DNA from: Phycisphaerales bacterium
GTDB lineage: Bacteria; Planctomycetota; Phycisphaerae; Phycisphaerales; UBA1924
Direction of reading: 5' to 3'
Length of the DNA stretch: 64,000 nt
NCBI GenBank assembly: GCA_015487555.1
Contig: WFPK01000104.1
Span: 1-64,000 of the forward strand
Positions 26,468-37,240 of this stretch are shown piece after piece (positions within the stretch are counted from its first letter, which is position 1; each line of letters opens with the position of its first letter). A model generated the notes under the pieces. The model ran no database searches. It saw only the letters and a list, made by a program, of their open reading frames with translations, and had not been told where the DNA came from. A program made the translations under genes and the position numbers.

Positions 26468-27997
26468 ATGGGTGTCTATATTCTCAGACGATTGTTGATG
26501 ATGATTCCGACTTTGCTCGGGATTACCTTCTTGGTATTTATGCTCATCGCGCTGAGTCCTGGTGGGATTGGTGCATCGATGTCTGCTGGCGATGGGCAGA
26601 TGGAGGAGACAAGCCGGGCGATCAAGGAGGCGTATCTGGAGGACCGGTACGGGCTCGATGCGTCGGCTCCGGTGCAGTATGTTCGTTGGCTTGGGCGTAT
26701 TTCGCCGGTCAAGTTTGGCAAGCGTGATCAGATTGATCCGACGGGCGAGTTTATTCAGCCGCCCAAGGAGGTGAAGGTTCCGCCTTTGTGGCAGTGGTAT
26801 GTCGATGAACTCCCGGTGCCGCAAGCTGTCGAACCATATCAATGGGCCAGCGATGCCACTCCCGAGAGCAAGTCCAAGGTGTACCGCCGACAGGCGAATC
26901 TTTATTCCAAAGCCCGCGCCAAGCTGATCAGCGGGCGGGCCTTGCTCGATACCGAGTTGGGCAAGGCGATCGACGATCTTGGGATCAAGCACGCCCGTAA
27001 TAAAAAGGGTAAGGTCAAGCATGAAGTCATTGATTCGATGCGAGCTCAGATCGAGCAGACGCCGTATATTGATGAGATTGATCGGCTCGGTACTGATCTC
27101 ATCGGGTACTACCAAGATGCGGTCAATGAACGCGAAAAACTGATGGCGGTGTTCGACGCCAAGCCGTATCCGGAAGCCGGGTTTGGGATTCTTCCCGGGA
27201 TCAGTATTTCGAAACCCGACATGGGGAAATCGTTCTCGAAGTCTCGCCCGGTGATGGAGTTGATCTCCGAAGCGATCCCCGTGACGATCTTGCTGAACCT
27301 GATCGCGATCCCGATTATTTATTTCATTGCGATTCCCTCGGGGATGCTCGCGGCTGTGCGTTCGGGGGGGATTTTTGATCGCGTGAGTGGATCGTTCTAT
27401 ATCGCGTTGTGGTCGTTTCCGATTCCGCTCGCAGGCGTGCTGATGATCGGGTATATGGCGGACAATAGCTATTGGCTTGGCAAGTTCCCCGCCAGTGGTT
27501 TGCACTCCTCGGCAGCGGATGGATTTACCTATCTCCCGACCTACATTGATGGCGTTTGGCAACGGGGATACCTGCTCGACATGCTCTGGCATGTCGTGCT
27601 TCCGGTGTCGTGCCTGGTCTATGGCGGGTTCGCGGTGCTCTCCAAACAAACCCGGGCAGCAATGCTCGATAACTTCAACATGGATTATGTTCGCACCGCC
27701 AAAGCCAAGGGCGTGTCGTATAAAGACATCGTGTTCAAGCATGTGTTTCGCAATAGCTTGCTGCCCTTGATTACGATGTTTGTTTCGATCTTCCCAGCGA
27801 TGCTCGCCGGCTCGGTGGTGATCGAGAAAATCTTTACGATCCCTGGCATGGGGAACCTGGTGATCGAATCGATCAACCTCAAAGACCGGGAGTTGTTGTT
27901 GGCCAATACCATGATGATCGCGGCGGTGAACCTGCTGGCATTGCTGCTGGCCGATATTTTGTACTCTCTTGCTGATCCGAGGATTTCGTACAAATGA
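26468..27997 (+). CDS. Oligopeptide ABC transporter permease (DppB/OppB family) with expanded TM1-TM2 loop
   Basis: N-terminus YILRRLLMMIPTLLGITFLVFMLI; C-terminus VRTAKAKGVSYKDIVFKHVFRNSLLPLITM, GSVVIEKIFTIPGMGNLVIESI. Confidence 0.9.
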   Translation: MGVYILRRLLMMIPTLLGITFLVFMLIALSPGGIGASMSAGDGQMEETSRAIKEAYLEDRYGLDASAPVQYVRWLGRISPVKFGKRDQIDPTGEFIQPPKEVKVPPLWQWYVDELPVPQAVEPYQWASDATPESKSKVYRRQANLYSKARAKLISGRALLDTELGKAIDDLGIKHARNKKGKVKHEVIDSMRAQIEQTPYIDEIDRLGTDLIGYYQDAVNEREKLMAVFDAKPYPEAGFGILPGISISKPDMGKSFSKSRPVMELISEAIPVTILLNLIAIPIIYFIAIPSGMLAAVRSGGIFDRVSGSFYIALWSFPIPLAGVLMIGYMADNSYWLGKFPASGLHSSAADGFTYLPTYIDGVWQRGYLLDMLWHVVLPVSCLVYGGFAVLSKQTRAAMLDNFNMDYVRTAKAKGVSYKDIVFKHVFRNSLLPLITMFVSIFPAMLAGSVVIEKIFTIPGMGNLVIESINLKDRELLLANTMMIAAVNLLALLLADILYSLADPRISYK

Positions 27998-29703
27998 GTA
28001 GCGCAACGAAACAACCCGAATCAGTCACCGGCGTCCAACTCGCCCAAGGAATCGGACATCAACCCGCAAAGGGGTTCTGGACAGAAGCCTTCGGGCAGGT
28101 CATCCGAAGACCCGCTGCGGTGCTTGGGCTGATCTGGATCGCGATCGTCGCATTCTTTGCCATTTTTTCGCCTGTGATTGCTTCGGGGCATCCGATTTTG
28201 ATGTGGGCGATCAACGAGGATGGGTCTCGCGGGGCGATGACCTCGCCGATGGTGCGTATGTTGACCCTTGCCGATGTCGTGCTCATTGTCTGGGGGCTCT
28301 GGGCACCGGTGCTGATCTTCTTGCCGATCAAGAAGCTTAATCTTGGCGAAAAACTCCGGCTCATTGTTGCCGGTGGGATTCAGATGGCGATCGTTGTTGT
28401 GTTTGTCGGGATCGTGTCGAGCATCTTCGGCGCCCGCGATGCTTCGGATTGGATGCGTCGATGGGAGCAGTGGGGCGGGTTCCCCTGGGTTGCCTCGGCA
28501 GTGATCGCTCTGATGGGCTCGGTTCCCTTTGTGCTGATTTCGATCGGTGTATATAAGAGCACCTGGCGTGTGGTGTATGTCGGGGCGATTGTGCTGGTGA
28601 TGGTTGTTTTGGGCGGGTGGAAATGGTCACCCAACACAAGCACCTTTTTTTACCGTGCCCAGCAATCGGCCAATGAGATCGAGGCTGCATATACCGTTGT
28701 GCCGTTTTCACCGAACCAATCTGAAACGGCGATGTATAACCGGGCGCCGGGATCGACGCCTCTGGATTCGATGTGGGATAAACTGGCCGACAAGGAACGA
28801 ATCAATGCAGGTCAGCGGGCGACATTTAATGATGAGCAACTCGCAGAAATCCCCGTGACTGAGAGAACATTTGTTGAACTTGGGCAAATCGCTCGCTCAG
28901 TTGATGACCTGGTGTCGTATCCGATCTCGGATTTGATTCAGGGGCTCGAGACAAGCTGGCGAGATGGGCAGATCGTTTCGCTTCTGGACCTCAAGAACGA
29001 GATCATCAATGAATCTGCGCCTGTTCATGTACTCGGCACTGACACGCTCGGGCAGGATGTGTTTTCTCAGATGCTCCATGCGTGTCGCTTATCGATCTCG
29101 ATCGGGTTTGTCTCGACGGGGATCGCGGTGGCCATTGGCGTAACGATCGGGGCGCTGATGGGCTACTTTGGTGGATGGGTCGATATGTTGCTCTACCGCG
29201 TGGTCGAGATTTTCATGGCCATCCCGGTGCTGTTCTTGCTGATTGTCGCGGCGAGTGTGCTGCCTAGAAATATCTACTTCATGATGGCGATCATCGGGTG
29301 TTTTACATGGACTGGTGCTGCGCGCTTTGTGCGGGCGGAGTTTATGAAGCTGCGTGAGACGGATTATGTGCAGGCGGCTAAGGCGGTCGGTTTGCCCTTG
29401 TGGTCGATCCTCTTCAAGCACATGCTGCCCAATGGCGTGACGCCGGTGCTTGTGGATTCATCGTTTGCGATCGCGGCAGCGATCCTGATCGAAGCGATTC
29501 TCTCGTTCCTTGGGCTTGGCCCATCGGGACAGGCGAGCTGGGGCAAGTTGCTCTCGAACGCATCGGGCGAGACCTCTGATTTTATTTGGTGGCTTGCGAT
29601 CTTCCCCGGGGCGGCGATCTTCCTGACGACCATGGCATACAACCTGATCGGCGAGGCGCTCCGCGACGCGATCGATCCGAAACTCAAGAAAGCACGCGTC
29701 TAG
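27994..29703 (+). CDS. Oligopeptide ABC transporter permease (DppC/OppC family) with extra N-terminal TM segments
   Basis: HVLGTDTLGQDVFSQMLHACRLSISIGF; VQAAKAVGLPLWSILFKHMLPNGVTPVLV; EAILSFLGLGPSGQASWG. Confidence 0.9.
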   Translation: MSSATKQPESVTGVQLAQGIGHQPAKGFWTEAFGQVIRRPAAVLGLIWIAIVAFFAIFSPVIASGHPILMWAINEDGSRGAMTSPMVRMLTLADVVLIVWGLWAPVLIFLPIKKLNLGEKLRLIVAGGIQMAIVVVFVGIVSSIFGARDASDWMRRWEQWGGFPWVASAVIALMGSVPFVLISIGVYKSTWRVVYVGAIVLVMVVLGGWKWSPNTSTFFYRAQQSANEIEAAYTVVPFSPNQSETAMYNRAPGSTPLDSMWDKLADKERINAGQRATFNDEQLAEIPVTERTFVELGQIARSVDDLVSYPISDLIQGLETSWRDGQIVSLLDLKNEIINESAPVHVLGTDTLGQDVFSQMLHACRLSISIGFVSTGIAVAIGVTIGALMGYFGGWVDMLLYRVVEIFMAIPVLFLLIVAASVLPRNIYFMMAIIGCFTWTGAARFVRAEFMKLRETDYVQAAKAVGLPLWSILFKHMLPNGVTPVLVDSSFAIAAAILIEAILSFLGLGPSGQASWGKLLSNASGETSDFIWWLAIFPGAAIFLTTMAYNLIGEALRDAIDPKLKKARV

Positions 29704-29723
29704 CTTTGGCGTGAGGAGTAGAT

Positions 29724-30860
29724 ATGACTGAATCAACGATCGAACAACCCAAGCCCTCGGCAAAGTCAGTTCTCGCAGAACAGCCAATCATGCAGGTCAA
29801 CAACCTCGCGGTATCGTTCGACAATGGGTCGGGCCCACGCATCCAGGCGGTCGATGGGGTGAGGATGACGGTCTATCCTCGTCAGACATTGGCTGTCGTT
29901 GGTGAATCCGGGTGTGGTAAATCGGTGACGGCGATGAGCTCGATGCAGCTTGTCCCTCGCCCGCCGGGGCGGTTCGATCGTGGCGAGATCCGGTATCGCA
30001 TGGAGGACGGCAAGGTCGTCAACCTCATCGAACTGAGCGAGGCGGAGATGCGCCATATCCGAGGTAACGAGATCGCCATGATCTTCCAAGAGCCCATGAC
30101 CTCGCTCAATCCGGTCTACACCGTTGGTGATCAGATCATCGAAGCGATCACACTTCATCAAGATGTCGGCGCCAAAGAAGCAATGCGGATCGCGATTCAG
30201 GCGATGGATGATGTCGGGATTCCCGATCCGGCAGGACGCATCAAGGCCTACCCGCACCAGTTCTCAGGCGGGATGCGCCAGCGTGTGATGATTGCCATGG
30301 CACTGGCGTGTCAACCACGCTTGCTCCTTGCGGACGAACCAACGACGGCCCTCGATGTGACGATCCAGGCGCAGATTCTTGAGTTGCTCAAGTCTCTCAA
30401 GTCCACCCGTGACATGGCGGTGATGCTCATTACCCATGACCTTGGCGTGGTGGCCGAGAATGCTGATATTGTGTGTGTGATGTATGCCGGGCGTGTGGTG
30501 GAGTTTGCCAATGTGTACGATCTCTATGCCAATCCGATGCATCCTTATACGCGTGGATTGCTCGCGAGCATCCCGACGGTGCGCACCAAGCTCGATCGGT
30601 TGACGACGATCACTGAGATTGTTGGCAATCCCGAGGAGTTCAAGAAGTTACCTGGTGCCGATCAGGGGATCACGCCTTGGTGGCCTTGGAATGATGCGCC
30701 TGCGGATTTGTGCAAACGCGACGAGCCCGCGGGCGATTATGTGTTGCGCAAAGTTGCCAAGGACCACTGGGTAGGTGTATGGCGGACGCAGGCAGTGAAG
30801 GATGACGAATCGTCGCCACCGGATCTGACCTTCCGTATCACTGACCAAGAGTCTTCCTAA
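29724..30860 (+). CDS. Oligopeptide ABC transporter ATP-binding protein (DppD/OppD family)
   Basis: [74 protein letters not shown]. Confidence 0.95.
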   Translation: MTESTIEQPKPSAKSVLAEQPIMQVNNLAVSFDNGSGPRIQAVDGVRMTVYPRQTLAVVGESGCGKSVTAMSSMQLVPRPPGRFDRGEIRYRMEDGKVVNLIELSEAEMRHIRGNEIAMIFQEPMTSLNPVYTVGDQIIEAITLHQDVGAKEAMRIAIQAMDDVGIPDPAGRIKAYPHQFSGGMRQRVMIAMALACQPRLLLADEPTTALDVTIQAQILELLKSLKSTRDMAVMLITHDLGVVAENADIVCVMYAGRVVEFANVYDLYANPMHPYTRGLLASIPTVRTKLDRLTTITEIVGNPEEFKKLPGADQGITPWWPWNDAPADLCKRDEPAGDYVLRKVAKDHWVGVWRTQAVKDDESSPPDLTFRITDQESS

Positions 30861-30893
30861 AGCCGATTCGCCCCGGGGAAATGTGAGGGTGCC

Positions 30894-31991
30894 ATGCGCG
30901 TGCTGATCCTAGTCGATGCCCGGTTCGCCCTGCATGAACGAGCGCTTGTCGAGCGGGTGCTTGTCGGGCTTGCCGACGAGGGGATCATGGCCCAGGTCGT
31001 GCTGCCACAGGGGCGTCGGCTTGAAGAAAAGGGATTCGATCTGATCAGCGAACCAATCTGGTACGCCGATCGCGGTTTGGCATTCACCCGCCATATTCGC
31101 GCAAGTCAAGTCGCACGCCAGGTGACCAAGGACTGCGATTCGACCATCGGCGTGATCGACATCGTGCATGTCTTTGGGGGGGCAGCATGGTCGATGGGGC
31201 GAGAGCTCGCACGGATTCTCGGCGCTGGAATGGTCTTCGAGCTCTGGCGGGCGGGATTGATCGATTCGGCCAAATCGCTTCATCTCGATGCGTCGGATCG
31301 CGCGTTGTTCCTTATTCCAGAGCGCCCATTTGAAGCCGGGCTCAGCAAGGGGGGGCTTGGGCAGCGGGTTCATCTGGCCCAGTGGGGGGCGCAGGTCTCT
31401 GCCGAGCCGGCACAGATTTTTCATCAGGACAAAAACACCTCGATCGTGCTGATGAGTTCGGGGCGTCAGAAGGACCAGTGCATCGCAGCCTTCGAGGGCA
31501 TCGCCGATGCGATCGAATCGCACCCGCAGGTCATGGTCTTTGCCAATCTCGAAGTAGTCCAGCGGGCAGATCTGTGGGGGCGCGTGCAGAATCGAAAGCT
31601 CGAGGATCGGTTCACGATTATTGATCGAAGTGAGGATCGGCGGGACTTATTGCTGCGTTGTGACATGATGGTCTATCCCGATACGCTCCATGAAGAGCGC
31701 ACGCTGCTGCTCGATGCGATGGGCATCGGTATGGCGATCATCGCGGGCAATGACGAGCACATCACCCCGATTCAGGAGTCGGCTGGGATTTCGATTGTGG
31801 ATCGTCCATCGCGAAGCTCATGGGCAGCAAAAATCGGCGAGCGCCTCGCCGATCCACAGGCAACACGAAGGGCCGGGCTCGAATCCCGGGAGTATGTCAC
31901 CAGGAACCGACGGGTGGGGATGTATATCACCTCGATCCTCGACGCCTACCACGCATTAGTTCGTGAAGATGAGCCTGCAGATTCTGTATAA
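30894..31991 (+). CDS. Glycosyltransferase-like protein (GT-B/GT4-like)
   Basis: MRVLILVDARFALHERALVERVLVGLADEG N-terminal Rossmann; C-terminal LLLDAMGIGMAIIAGNDEHI pattern. Confidence 0.6.
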   Translation: MRVLILVDARFALHERALVERVLVGLADEGIMAQVVLPQGRRLEEKGFDLISEPIWYADRGLAFTRHIRASQVARQVTKDCDSTIGVIDIVHVFGGAAWSMGRELARILGAGMVFELWRAGLIDSAKSLHLDASDRALFLIPERPFEAGLSKGGLGQRVHLAQWGAQVSAEPAQIFHQDKNTSIVLMSSGRQKDQCIAAFEGIADAIESHPQVMVFANLEVVQRADLWGRVQNRKLEDRFTIIDRSEDRRDLLLRCDMMVYPDTLHEERTLLLDAMGIGMAIIAGNDEHITPIQESAGISIVDRPSRSSWAAKIGERLADPQATRRAGLESREYVTRNRRVGMYITSILDAYHALVREDEPADSV

Positions 31992-32203
31992 AGGTCCGAG
32001 AGTATCGGTTCTTCGGAGCGCCAGGTTCATATCGAGGGGGCGAACCCTCATAATCGGCGAGATTTATAGGCTCAAACGGTTATCAAACTGGTGTATTAGC
32101 GGTTTTCGTGCACACTTGAATCATGCAAGGCAGTGACGCCGGGCATACGCGCCATTGGATTGATCTCAATGGCCAAACAACAACCAAAGAATGGAGAACC
32201 GAT

Positions 32204-32986
32204 ATGATGCTTACCACAGTAATCGGTGCAATGACACTCGCTGCGTTGGGACCAAACCATGCGAACAACTTCTATGTCAGTGATCGAATCACCACACCCG
32301 AGATCGTCGAAATCCGGGCGGGCATGATCGACACCAACGCGGTCGATCGCGGGCAGATTCGTTTCTCGAATCAAACCCGAGGCTCCGTCGTCGCCGTCTC
32401 CAACCCCGACGGATCAATCCAGTGGGACAACCCCACCTCCGATCGCGAAAAACTCGGTGGAGAAGACGCCCCGGCATTGATCTACATCCAGATGTTCGAT
32501 GGCGTCTTTGCGATTGATCCATTCGTGCCACTCCCGGCAGCCAACGACTCAACCGCCAGCATGCTCTTCCGAGGCACCACTCTCGAAACCAACCGGGCGC
32601 AGTATGGACGCCAGGAGATTGATCGCACAAGAGAGTTGTTCAGCAAGCTCGAGCAAGCCCGGATCAACTGGTTGCGCGACAACGGGTTCTATGGCGTTCG
32701 CGTCTATACCAACGAACGGGCAGAAGCACAAAGCAATGAGCAGGCCAAAGCCGACGGGCAGCCAAAGCCCTCAGCCGTCTTCGAGCGCCCAGCCGATGTC
32801 CCGCGGATCAAATCCCGCGAGCAGGTCCAGGCAGAGCGTAAGATGCCAGGCGTCGCAGCGATGCTCACAGGCGACGAGCCGATCCGCATCTCCCTGCCTC
32901 ACAATATGGCTGCCGATGTCGTTGCTCGTGTCGAAAAAATGAACAAGGCGCAAGAGGAATCCGCCGAGGTGGCACTCGATCGGTAA
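32204..32986 (+). CDS. Hypothetical protein, no family recognised
   Basis: ORF 32123..32986 with a probable ATG at 32204; codon usage consistent with neighbours. Confidence 0.6.
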   Translation: MMLTTVIGAMTLAALGPNHANNFYVSDRITTPEIVEIRAGMIDTNAVDRGQIRFSNQTRGSVVAVSNPDGSIQWDNPTSDREKLGGEDAPALIYIQMFDGVFAIDPFVPLPAANDSTASMLFRGTTLETNRAQYGRQEIDRTRELFSKLEQARINWLRDNGFYGVRVYTNERAEAQSNEQAKADGQPKPSAVFERPADVPRIKSREQVQAERKMPGVAAMLTGDEPIRISLPHNMAADVVARVEKMNKAQEESAEVALDR

Positions 32987-33039
32987 GTCACAGGGGTGCA
33001 GCAGGTGACCAATGGGTACTTTGGCCATATCGTGTAGAT

Positions 33040-34566
33040 GTGACCGGACGACTCCCATTCAATCCTGATCGAATGAAAAGCAAACAAACTGGTGAGAGAG
33101 CCGGCGCGAGGGACAAACCGTCCCTTGTGTCGGTTTTGGGGCAGGGCAACGCCATCACCGTCTCCCAGCTCGCGGTCAGAATCGACCATGCGATCAAGGC
33201 GGGGCTCCCCGATCGGTTCGAGGTCGTCGGCGAGATTAGCTCGCTCTCGCATCGCACGCACTACTACTTCTCGCTCAAGGACGATCGCTCGGTCATCAGC
33301 GCGGTCCTCTTCGCCTCCTCGGCCCGACGCATGCCCTACACCCCGACCCATGGCGACTCGGTCATCGCCAAAGGACGCATCGAGTACTACGCACCTTCCG
33401 GACGCATCAGCCTGATCGTCACCTCGATGACACCGGTGGGCGCGGGCGATCTCGAAGCCCAGTATAAACAACGCTGCGATGAACTCCGCAAGCTCGGATG
33501 GTTCGATCCGGCGACGAAACAAACCTTGCCGACCTTCCCGCGTCGGATTGCAGTGGTGACGAGCAAGGACGGGGCTGCGGTCGCTGATGTGATCGACACG
33601 ATGGGCAAGCGATGCCCGAGTATCGAGTTGGCCATCGTCGATGTCCGCGTCCAGGGCGAGTCGGCCAAGGGGCAGATCACCAACGCGATCATCAAGCTCA
33701 ATGCGCACGCCGAGGCGCTGGGGATCGACGCGATTCTCCTGACCCGAGGCGGCGGATCGCTCGAAGATTTATGGGCATTCAACGAACTCGAAGTCGCCCA
33801 GGCGATCCATGATTCAACGGTGCCGATTGTCGCTGCCATCGGGCACGAGACCGATACAACCATCGCCGAGTTGGTCGCTGATGAGCGCTGCGCCACGCCC
33901 ACGCAGGCAGCGATGCGCCTGGCGCCCGATCGCCAGGCCCTGCGCGAGCAGCTCAGCTCGCTGCGCAGCCGACTCGACCGGACGGTGCGATCGGAGCTGC
34001 GTTACGAAAAGCAAAGGCTCGACACCATCACTTCGTCGCGTTCGATGTCCGATCCGCGCCAGGTCATCGCCATCCACCGCGATCGGCTCGATACATTTAC
34101 CGATCGGCTCACGAGCGCGACCACCTCGGCGGTTGCTTCGAGCCGATCGAAGCTCGATCGCATCGCCCTTCGACTCGCCCGCCATCAACCCGCAGCTGCC
34201 CACGCCCGGCGCGAAGAACGCCTGGCCCAGCTCGGCGATCGGCTCGGACGCGTCATGGGGCGAATGATCGCGGCCAAAGCCGACGAGCTCGACGCCTTCG
34301 CCCGCGAGCTCTGTGCCATCGGGCCCGCCCAGGTGTTGGCCCGAGGATTCACTGTAACCACAGCTTCGGATGGGTCACTCATCCGCTCAGCAGCGGACAC
34401 TTCGCCGGGGCAGACGATCATCACCACCTTCGCCGACGGCAAGGTGCGATCGAGTGTCGAAGGCGGATCGGGCCCGTCCGACCCTCGGCTTGCCAAAACG
34501 CCCATGCCCAAACGAAAAGTCAAAGCCAATAACAAACCAAACCCCGACCAGCAAGAACTCTTCTGA
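33040..34566 (+). CDS. xseA: Exodeoxyribonuclease VII large subunit
   Basis: ITVSQLAVRIDHAIKAGLPDRFEVVGEISSLSHRTHYYFSLKD; VVTSKDGAAVADVIDT; RGGGSLEDLWAFNELEVAQAI. Confidence 0.93.
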   Translation: MTGRLPFNPDRMKSKQTGERAGARDKPSLVSVLGQGNAITVSQLAVRIDHAIKAGLPDRFEVVGEISSLSHRTHYYFSLKDDRSVISAVLFASSARRMPYTPTHGDSVIAKGRIEYYAPSGRISLIVTSMTPVGAGDLEAQYKQRCDELRKLGWFDPATKQTLPTFPRRIAVVTSKDGAAVADVIDTMGKRCPSIELAIVDVRVQGESAKGQITNAIIKLNAHAEALGIDAILLTRGGGSLEDLWAFNELEVAQAIHDSTVPIVAAIGHETDTTIAELVADERCATPTQAAMRLAPDRQALREQLSSLRSRLDRTVRSELRYEKQRLDTITSSRSMSDPRQVIAIHRDRLDTFTDRLTSATTSAVASSRSKLDRIALRLARHQPAAAHARREERLAQLGDRLGRVMGRMIAAKADELDAFARELCAIGPAQVLARGFTVTTASDGSLIRSAADTSPGQTIITTFADGKVRSSVEGGSGPSDPRLAKTPMPKRKVKANNKPNPDQQELF

Positions 34567-34586
34567 CGAAAGGCGTATCCTTCATC

Positions 34587-34820
34587 GTGCCCAAGAAAAC
34601 ACCCCAAGCTGACGAATCCGCTGAGCCCCGCTACGAGGAGCTGATCGATCAGCTCGAAACCATCGTCGATCGCATTGAATCCGGCGAGATCGGGCTTGAG
34701 CAATCGATCAAAGGGTACGAAGAGGGCATCGAGCTCATCAAGCGGGCACGGGCGATTCTTGATCGGGCCCAGCAGCGGATTGTCGAGCTCAACGCTGACG
34801 AGCTCGATGCGGATTCTTGA
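34587..34820 (+). CDS. xseB: Exodeoxyribonuclease VII small subunit
   Basis: RYEELIDQLETIVDRIESGEIGLEQSIKGYEEGIELIKRARAILDRAQQRI; directly follows xseA. Confidence 0.93.
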   Translation: MPKKTPQADESAEPRYEELIDQLETIVDRIESGEIGLEQSIKGYEEGIELIKRARAILDRAQQRIVELNADELDADS

Positions 34821-34866
34821 GTGTTGGTTGTCGAGCGATTTGACCCGATCGGCCGATGAATGAACG

Positions 34867-36279
34867 ATGCCCGATTGGTTGATTTACAATCTCCCCTCCA
34901 TCACGATTCTGCTCTTTGTGACTGCGGTCGGTGCGTGCATCGGGTCGCTGACCAATGTGCTTGTCTATCGCATCCCCCTGGGGCTCGATGTTGTGACGCC
35001 GACCTCCCGGTGCCCCAAATGCAATCAGAAACTCACCTGGCGCGAGAATATCCCGATCTTTGGGTGGATTCTTTTGCGTGGCAAGTGCCGATTCTGCAAG
35101 GCCAGGATATCGGCGGAATACCCGATCGTTGAAACCATCGTCGCCCTGCTCTTTGGCACCATCTACGCGCTCTGGTACATCGTGCCCGATGATGCGATTC
35201 TGGGCTTGGGAAAGATCGCACCCGAATGGGCAGCCAACGGCCCGGCACTGACCTGGCCTGCGATGGTCGTGCTCTTGGTGCTGGTGGGGTCCATGGTCTC
35301 GATGACCATCATCGATGCCCGCACCTCGACGATCCCGCTCGTGCTCACCTGGGTGCCGGCATTGGTGGCCTTATTTTTGCACACCGGGCACGCGATCTGG
35401 TTCCAGACCAAGTATGGCACGCCTGAGATGATGCCCTCCGGGCTCGAAGGGCTCTGGACGGTCGAAAACCTGCGCGCCAAGTGGATCACCGCCCCTGGCG
35501 AGGTCTGGACGATCGCCACCGGCGGGCTGACTGGTTGGCGATTCATCGGGATCGGGCTCGGCGGGTGCCTGGGGCTGATCCTGTCAAACCTGATGCTCAA
35601 GTTCGGTTGGCTCACCCGAAGCTTTGCCGACTTCGAGCAGTGGTATCAGGCCCATCACGAATCGAAGGCGGAAGAGGCTGGCGAGGACGCAGCTGCTGAA
35701 ACCGAACCTGAAGCTGGGGAAACAGAATCTGAATCTCTCGAGGATTGGCTGATGTATCCTTACGCCCGGCGTGAAATGATCCGCGAGCTGGCGTTTTTGT
35801 GCCTGCCTGTGCTCCTCGGACTCGGCGGCGGGTGGTTGATGGTCCAGCTCTTCGGGCAGTGGACAACCGACCCCGAATCCGGATTGGCGATTGCCCCTGC
35901 CGATGCTCCGCTCTGGCTCGTCGTGCTCGGCGGGGTGTTGATGGGGTATCTGATCGCGGGCGGGGTGGTCTGGGCGGTCCGGATCGGCGGGACGCTGGCG
36001 TTTGGGAAAGAAGCGATGGGATTGGGCGATGTGCACATGATGGCTGCGGTGGGGGCGTGTCTGGGATGGATTGATCCGACGATCGCGTTCTTCCTCGCCG
36101 CCTTTGTCGGCGTGGCGTATGCGATTGTGGCGCAGATATTTAGAGGAAAATTGAGTCGGGCGATGCCCTATGGCCCGTTCTTGGCGGTGGCGACGATGAT
36201 GGTGATTCTGGGCAAGCCGATCGTGGAGATTGTGCTTGGTTGGATATTCAAGATGCCCGGAGCTTTGAACTTGCCTTAG
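34867..36279 (+). CDS. pilD: Prepilin peptidase / A24-type leader peptidase (PilD/GspO)
   Basis: GACIGSLTNVLVYRIPLG; CPKCNQKLTWRENIPIFGWILLRGKCRFCKARISAEYPIVE; GLGDVHMMAAVGACLGW. Confidence 0.93.
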   Translation: MPDWLIYNLPSITILLFVTAVGACIGSLTNVLVYRIPLGLDVVTPTSRCPKCNQKLTWRENIPIFGWILLRGKCRFCKARISAEYPIVETIVALLFGTIYALWYIVPDDAILGLGKIAPEWAANGPALTWPAMVVLLVLVGSMVSMTIIDARTSTIPLVLTWVPALVALFLHTGHAIWFQTKYGTPEMMPSGLEGLWTVENLRAKWITAPGEVWTIATGGLTGWRFIGIGLGGCLGLILSNLMLKFGWLTRSFADFEQWYQAHHESKAEEAGEDAAAETEPEAGETESESLEDWLMYPYARREMIRELAFLCLPVLLGLGGGWLMVQLFGQWTTDPESGLAIAPADAPLWLVVLGGVLMGYLIAGGVVWAVRIGGTLAFGKEAMGLGDVHMMAAVGACLGWIDPTIAFFLAAFVGVAYAIVAQIFRGKLSRAMPYGPFLAVATMMVILGKPIVEIVLGWIFKMPGALNLP

Positions 36280-36389
36280 GTCGATTTCGACCAAGATGAT
36301 TGATTCTGTTGGGCGCGTTGCCCACGCCGGTGGTGGAACCGGATAGACTGTGGATGGACGACAACAACTTTGAACCGGGAGGTGCATGG

Positions 36390-37052
36390 ATGAACACGCC
36401 GAGACTTGTATTGATCGCACTGGGTGCCCTGAGCATAATCATACTGAGTGGATGTAAAACCATTTCCCAGCGTGACTATGACGCGGCAATTGATGAGAAT
36501 ACCCAGCTTCGCGAACGCATCGCGGGGCTTCAAGAGAATATTCGCCAGGCCAATGATGGCAATGACGCATTTCGGCAGCAAAATGCCGAACTGCGGGCCG
36601 AGAATCAGAGGCTTGCATCTCAGCTCAACGAAGCGCTCGCTCGCCCGACGACAGGTTTCGAGGGAATCAACGGCATCGATGTCGGCATGAGATCAGGTGG
36701 GGCGATTGTCGTCGGGGTTGCAGGCGATGTCCTGTTCAGCTCGGGCTCGGATGAGCTTCGCAAAGATGCCAAAGCAACCCTCAACCAGATCGCCAAAGTG
36801 ATCAAATCAACCTACGCAAGCAACGAGGTCCGTGTTGAGGGATACACCGATTCAGATAAGCTCGTCAAGACCAAGAAAAAGTGGGGCACCAACGAGAATC
36901 TCAGTGCTGCCCGCGCACTGGCAGTCGAGCGATATCTTGTCGGCAAGGGGATTGATAATGACCAGATCTACTCCGCAGCTTTCGGTCCATCGAATCCCAA
37001 AGGGACGAAAAAGGAGTCTCGACGGGTCGAGATCGTGATCCTTGGTGAATAA
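36390..37052 (+). CDS. OmpA/Pal-family peptidoglycan-associated lipoprotein with coiled-coil linker
   Basis: Lipobox ALSIIILSGC; OmpA-C pattern VLFSSGSDELRKDAKATLNQIAKVI...VEGYTDSD...NLSAARALAVERYL...GPSNP...RRVEI. Confidence 0.88.
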   Translation: MNTPRLVLIALGALSIIILSGCKTISQRDYDAAIDENTQLRERIAGLQENIRQANDGNDAFRQQNAELRAENQRLASQLNEALARPTTGFEGINGIDVGMRSGGAIVVGVAGDVLFSSGSDELRKDAKATLNQIAKVIKSTYASNEVRVEGYTDSDKLVKTKKKWGTNENLSAARALAVERYLVGKGIDNDQIYSAAFGPSNPKGTKKESRRVEIVILGE

Positions 37053-37127
37053 AGAGGTGGATAACGCGATTCCGGACGGATCGACATCAAACATCGAGAG
37101 ATTTGTCGATCCCCAGGCGTGTTGTAT

Positions 37128-37155
37128 TTGCATTTCCGAGCTTGGAGGATACAAT
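37128..37155 (+). promoter_or_regulatory. Sigma70-like promoter for the tRNA cluster
   Basis: TTGCAT - 16 nt - TACAAT, about 11 nt upstream of the first tRNA base. Confidence 0.55.
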
Positions 37156-37166
37156 CCTCCCGCTTT

Positions 37167-37240
37167 GGGCTATTGGCGCAGTTGGCTAGCGCACCAGTAT
37201 GACACACTGGGGGTCACAGGTTCGAGCCCTGTATAGCCCA
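37167..37240 (+). tRNA. tRNA-Val (GAC anticodon)
   Basis: GGGCTATTGGCGCAGTTGGCTAGCGCACCAGTATGACACACTGGGGGTCACAGGTTCGAGCCCTGTATAGCCCA; loop ATGACAC. Confidence 0.95.
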
